This document shows positions 61,617-64,000 of a stretch of 64,000 nt of DNA, piece by piece (within the stretch, counting starts at the first letter, position 1; every line of letters begins with the position of its first letter). The notes beneath the pieces were generated by a model. It saw only the letters and a list, made by a program, of their open reading frames with translations. It ran no database searches and had not been told where the DNA came from. The position numbers were made by a program, and so were the translations under genes. This DNA comes from Janthinobacterium sp. 67 (lineage in GTDB: Bacteria; Pseudomonadota; Gammaproteobacteria; Burkholderiales; Burkholderiaceae_D), in the NCBI RefSeq assembly GCF_002797895.1, contig NZ_PGES01000002.1, positions 186,001-250,000 of the forward strand, in the 5' to 3' direction.

Positions 61617-64000
61617 ATGACGAATATCCATGAAACGGCTTATCCACGCCTGAAACAAGAGTTCACTGAGCAGGAGCTCGGGGCGATCTACACGCCTTCG
61701 CGCGCACAAATTGACCATATCTTCACGCTGTATCGCCAAGCATCGCATCGTACTTTTTTGCTGATCCAACTTATGCTGTTGCAAAGGCTCGGTTATTTCG
61801 TCCCTTTGTCGAGCATCCCGTCTATCGTGGTGCGGCATATCTGCGAACATAGCGGTCTGCGCGTTCCGGCAAAACGAGCGCTGGCGCAATACGATCAATC
61901 CGGTAGCAAGACAACACACCAGCGCCGTCTGCGCGGGTACGTGGGGATCCGGGTGATGGACTCGTCCGATGAATACTGGCTGGAAGATCAGGCCCTGCAG
62001 GCTGCCCATACCAAGCAGGAGCTACCCGACATTATCAATGTCCTGATTGAAGAGTTGGTCCAGCGTCGCCTGGAACTGCCTGGATTCACCTACTTGTTCA
62101 GGCTGGCTCGCCATTCCCGTACCAGCGTCAATGACGGCATCTATAAGGCGGTGGCTGGCGGATTGCCAACTTGCGTGGTCGAGCGTTTTGAACACATGCT
62201 CACTGCGGGTGAGAACCTGCGCATATGGGATAGCCTCAAACGCGAGCCGAAGCAGCCCAATGTGCGTGCGGTGACGGATTTCCTGGCCCACATTGACACC
62301 ATGATCGCGCTGGCGCAGGATCTGCCCAATACCGAGGCCATCGCCGCAACCAAGCGTGAACAACTCGTTTTGGAGGCGCGTGCCCTGGATGTGGCGGAAA
62401 TGCGGCGGATCAAGCCACTCAAGCGCCACACCCTCATCGTGCTGCTGATTCAAAGCCAGTTGCAAAAGGCAATGGACGATATCGCCGAAATCTTCATCAA
62501 GACCATCCGCAGCTTGCATAACGGTGCCGAGGAACGGTTGCGGCAATATCACCTGCAGCACGCCGAACAGATTGAGCGTTTGATCGGACAGTTCCGCGAA
62601 GTGCTGACCGTCCTGAGCGACGAGGGCAGCGACGAGGAGCGCGTCGCTAGGGTCGAGCAATCCCTCGACGGGGATCTGGGGGCATGGATCACTGAATGCG
62701 ACGAGCACATGGCGTATGCTGGCAATAACTATTATCCGTTCATGCTGGTCGGGTATGTTGGCAAGCGCAGCCTGCTCTTCAAGTGCCTCGAAGCGCTCAG
62801 TCTGGAATCGAGCTCACAGGATCAGAGCCTGCTGGCGGCGATCGCCATCATCCAAAAGCATCGCTCCAGCCACAAGGAACAACTGCCAGCGGCAGAAGGT
62901 GCGCTACCTGAATTGGCACTGGACTGGATGTCCGATAAGTGGCGCAAGCTGGTTTTTGGCCGAGTCGCAGCCGATGCCCCAGCGAACGTGCATCGCAAGT
63001 ATTTCGAACTTGCCGTGATGACGCAAGTCATGGATGAACTCAAGTCGGGCGATCTGTACGTCGAGCATAGCGGCGACTACGATGATTATCGCAACCACCT
63101 GGTGGACTGGGAGCAATACGAACGTGAAGTGAAATCCTATGGTGAACTGGCAGGGCTGTCGGTGGAAGCTCCGGCGTTTGTCGCGCAGTTGCGCGACAAA
63201 CTCGGCAGTCTAGCGCGCGACGTTGACAGCCGATTCCCACAAAATAGCCTTGCCGATATCGACGAGAGCGGCATTGTGATTCGTCGCATGGAGCGCCCGA
63301 AGCCGCCACCCGAACTTGACGCCATCGAGCAGATGGTCACCAATGAAATGGATCCGGTGAGCATCCTTGATGTATTGACCGAGACTGAAAAATGGTTGGA
63401 CTTGCATAAAATCTTCGGTCCGTTGTCCGGTTTCGAGGCCAAAGTAGACGCTCCGCGCAAGCGCTTTATCACTACGTTGTTTTGCTATGGTTGTAACTTG
63501 GGCGCCACGCAGACCGCACGCTCGATCAAGGGCCTGAGCCGCAAGCAGGTGGCCTGGCTCAATCTCAAGCATGTCACCGAGCAGCGCCTGGACAAGGCGA
63601 TCGTCAAGGTGATCAATGCATACAACCGCTTCGCATTGCCACGTTACTGGGGATCAGGAAAGAGCGCGTCGGCCGACGGTACCAAATGGAACATTTACGA
63701 GGCTAACCTGCTTTCCGAATACCATATCCGCTACGGTGGATACGGCGGCATTGGCTACTACCATGTGTCCGACAAGTACATCGCGTTGTTCAGTCACTTT
63801 ATTCCATGCGGCGTCTATGAGGCGGTTTACATCCTCGATGGGCTAATCAACAACCAGTCGGACATCCAGCCAGATACGCTGCACGGCGATACCCAGGCCC
63901 AAAGCACGCCTGTCTTTGGCCTGGCTTCGCTGCTGGGTATCGACCTGATGCCGCGCATCCGCAATATCAAAGATCTGGTGTTCTTCAAGGCGGACAAGGC
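61617..64000 (+). CDS. tnpA: Tn3-family transposase, N-terminal part
   Basis: The frame runs from the ATG at 61617 (MTNIHETAYPRLKQEFTEQE) to the window end without a stop, giving 794 residues of a protein usually about 1000 long. Typical Tn3 segments are visible: SGSKTTHQRRLRGYVGIRVM, CYGCNLGATQTARSIKGLS, and the catalytic Asp residues in SADGTKWNIYEANLLSEYHI and VYILDGLINN. The final Glu lies beyond the window. The left end of the element must lie in 61356-61616 or further left, but I could not fix its inverted repeat. Confidence 0.93.
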   Translation, partial: MTNIHETAYPRLKQEFTEQELGAIYTPSRAQIDHIFTLYRQASHRTFLLIQLMLLQRLGYFVPLSSIPSIVVRHICEHSGLRVPAKRALAQYDQSGSKTTHQRRLRGYVGIRVMDSSDEYWLEDQALQAAHTKQELPDIINVLIEELVQRRLELPGFTYLFRLARHSRTSVNDGIYKAVAGGLPTCVVERFEHMLTAGENLRIWDSLKREPKQPNVRAVTDFLAHIDTMIALAQDLPNTEAIAATKREQLVLEARALDVAEMRRIKPLKRHTLIVLLIQSQLQKAMDDIAEIFIKTIRSLHNGAEERLRQYHLQHAEQIERLIGQFREVLTVLSDEGSDEERVARVEQSLDGDLGAWITECDEHMAYAGNNYYPFMLVGYVGKRSLLFKCLEALSLESSSQDQSLLAAIAIIQKHRSSHKEQLPAAEGALPELALDWMSDKWRKLVFGRVAADAPANVHRKYFELAVMTQVMDELKSGDLYVEHSGDYDDYRNHLVDWEQYEREVKSYGELAGLSVEAPAFVAQLRDKLGSLARDVDSRFPQNSLADIDESGIVIRRMERPKPPPELDAIEQMVTNEMDPVSILDVLTETEKWLDLHKIFGPLSGFEAKVDAPRKRFITTLFCYGCNLGATQTARSIKGLSRKQVAWLNLKHVTEQRLDKAIVKVINAYNRFALPRYWGSGKSASADGTKWNIYEANLLSEYHIRYGGYGGIGYYHVSDKYIALFSHFIPCGVYEAVYILDGLINNQSDIQPDTLHGDTQAQSTPVFGLASLLGIDLMPRIRNIKDLVFFKADK

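Noticed and set aside
1..64000. CRISPR arrays, rRNA and tRNA genes
   Set aside because: No regularly spaced repeats of CRISPR type and no tRNA- or rRNA-like sequence was noticed on reading; a dedicated scan was not possible.

Overview
The window looks like a metal-resistance and mobile-DNA region of a betaproteobacterium, most likely Burkholderiales (Oxalobacteraceae- or Burkholderiaceae-like), on a plasmid or genomic island. The reasons are the gene families (KfrA-like protein, Tn402-family transposon, arsRCBH, cusCBA, copCD, czcE-like) and the GC-rich codon use broken by AT-richer accessory patches. This is inference from gene content; no chromosomal housekeeping genes, rRNA or tRNA were seen.

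Layout. 1-475: 3' end of a Cd/Zn/Pb-type P-ATPase. 911-4481: tyrosine integrase, KfrA-like protein, a two-copy papain-like protein and a HigA-N-like small protein. 4769-6081: a mer cluster (merR, merT, merP and a GDCCVxC gene) without merA. 6709-9527: patatin remnant, MgtC-like protein, a complete IS5-family element (TSD TTAG) and an RcnB-like secreted protein. 9705-20106: a complete 10,402-bp Tn402/Tn5053-family transposon with 31-bp perfect inverted repeats and 5-bp TSD ATGTG, carrying tniABQR and an eight-gene envelope/two-component cargo. 20107-24197: the resolvase-transposase-ATPase-unknown gene set of another transposon, whose upstream res region the Tn402-like element appears to have hit. 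24290-31987: small unknown genes, a DndC-like PAPS-reductase-family protein and two copies of a conserved leader sequence, interrupted by an IS3-family element. 32009-34757: a second type of IS3 element, an integrase C-terminal remnant and an inverted second copy of the first IS3 element.

34892-36987 encodes a heavy-metal response regulator and sensor kinase. 37030-42278 is an arsenic operon read leftwards (arsR, two LMW-phosphatase-type arsC, arsB, glutaredoxin-type arsC, arsH, an FMN reductase, arsN1-like acetyltransferase). 42820-61355 is a large copper block: CzcE-like protein, TolC-like lipoprotein, multicopper oxidase, CusF-like, CopC, CopD, cupredoxin, Cu P-type ATPase, then an ATP-grasp protein and a FlgB-like protein that do not belong to any copper pathway I know, and finally cusCBA on the opposite strand. 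61617 to the window end is the start of a Tn3-family transposase.

The resistance parts fit together as sensing (copRS-like, merR, arsR and a CueR-type promoter), periplasmic binding and oxidation (CzcE, CusF, CopC, cupredoxin, oxidase), inner-membrane export (Cu-ATPase, ArsB, CadA-like) and trans-envelope efflux (CusCBA). The parts most worth a second look are the paired leader RNAs next to the DndC-like gene, the gapless internal duplication in the papain-like protein, the four-gene transposon module with terminal 21-bp repeats, and the ATP-grasp/FlgB-like pair inside the copper cluster.
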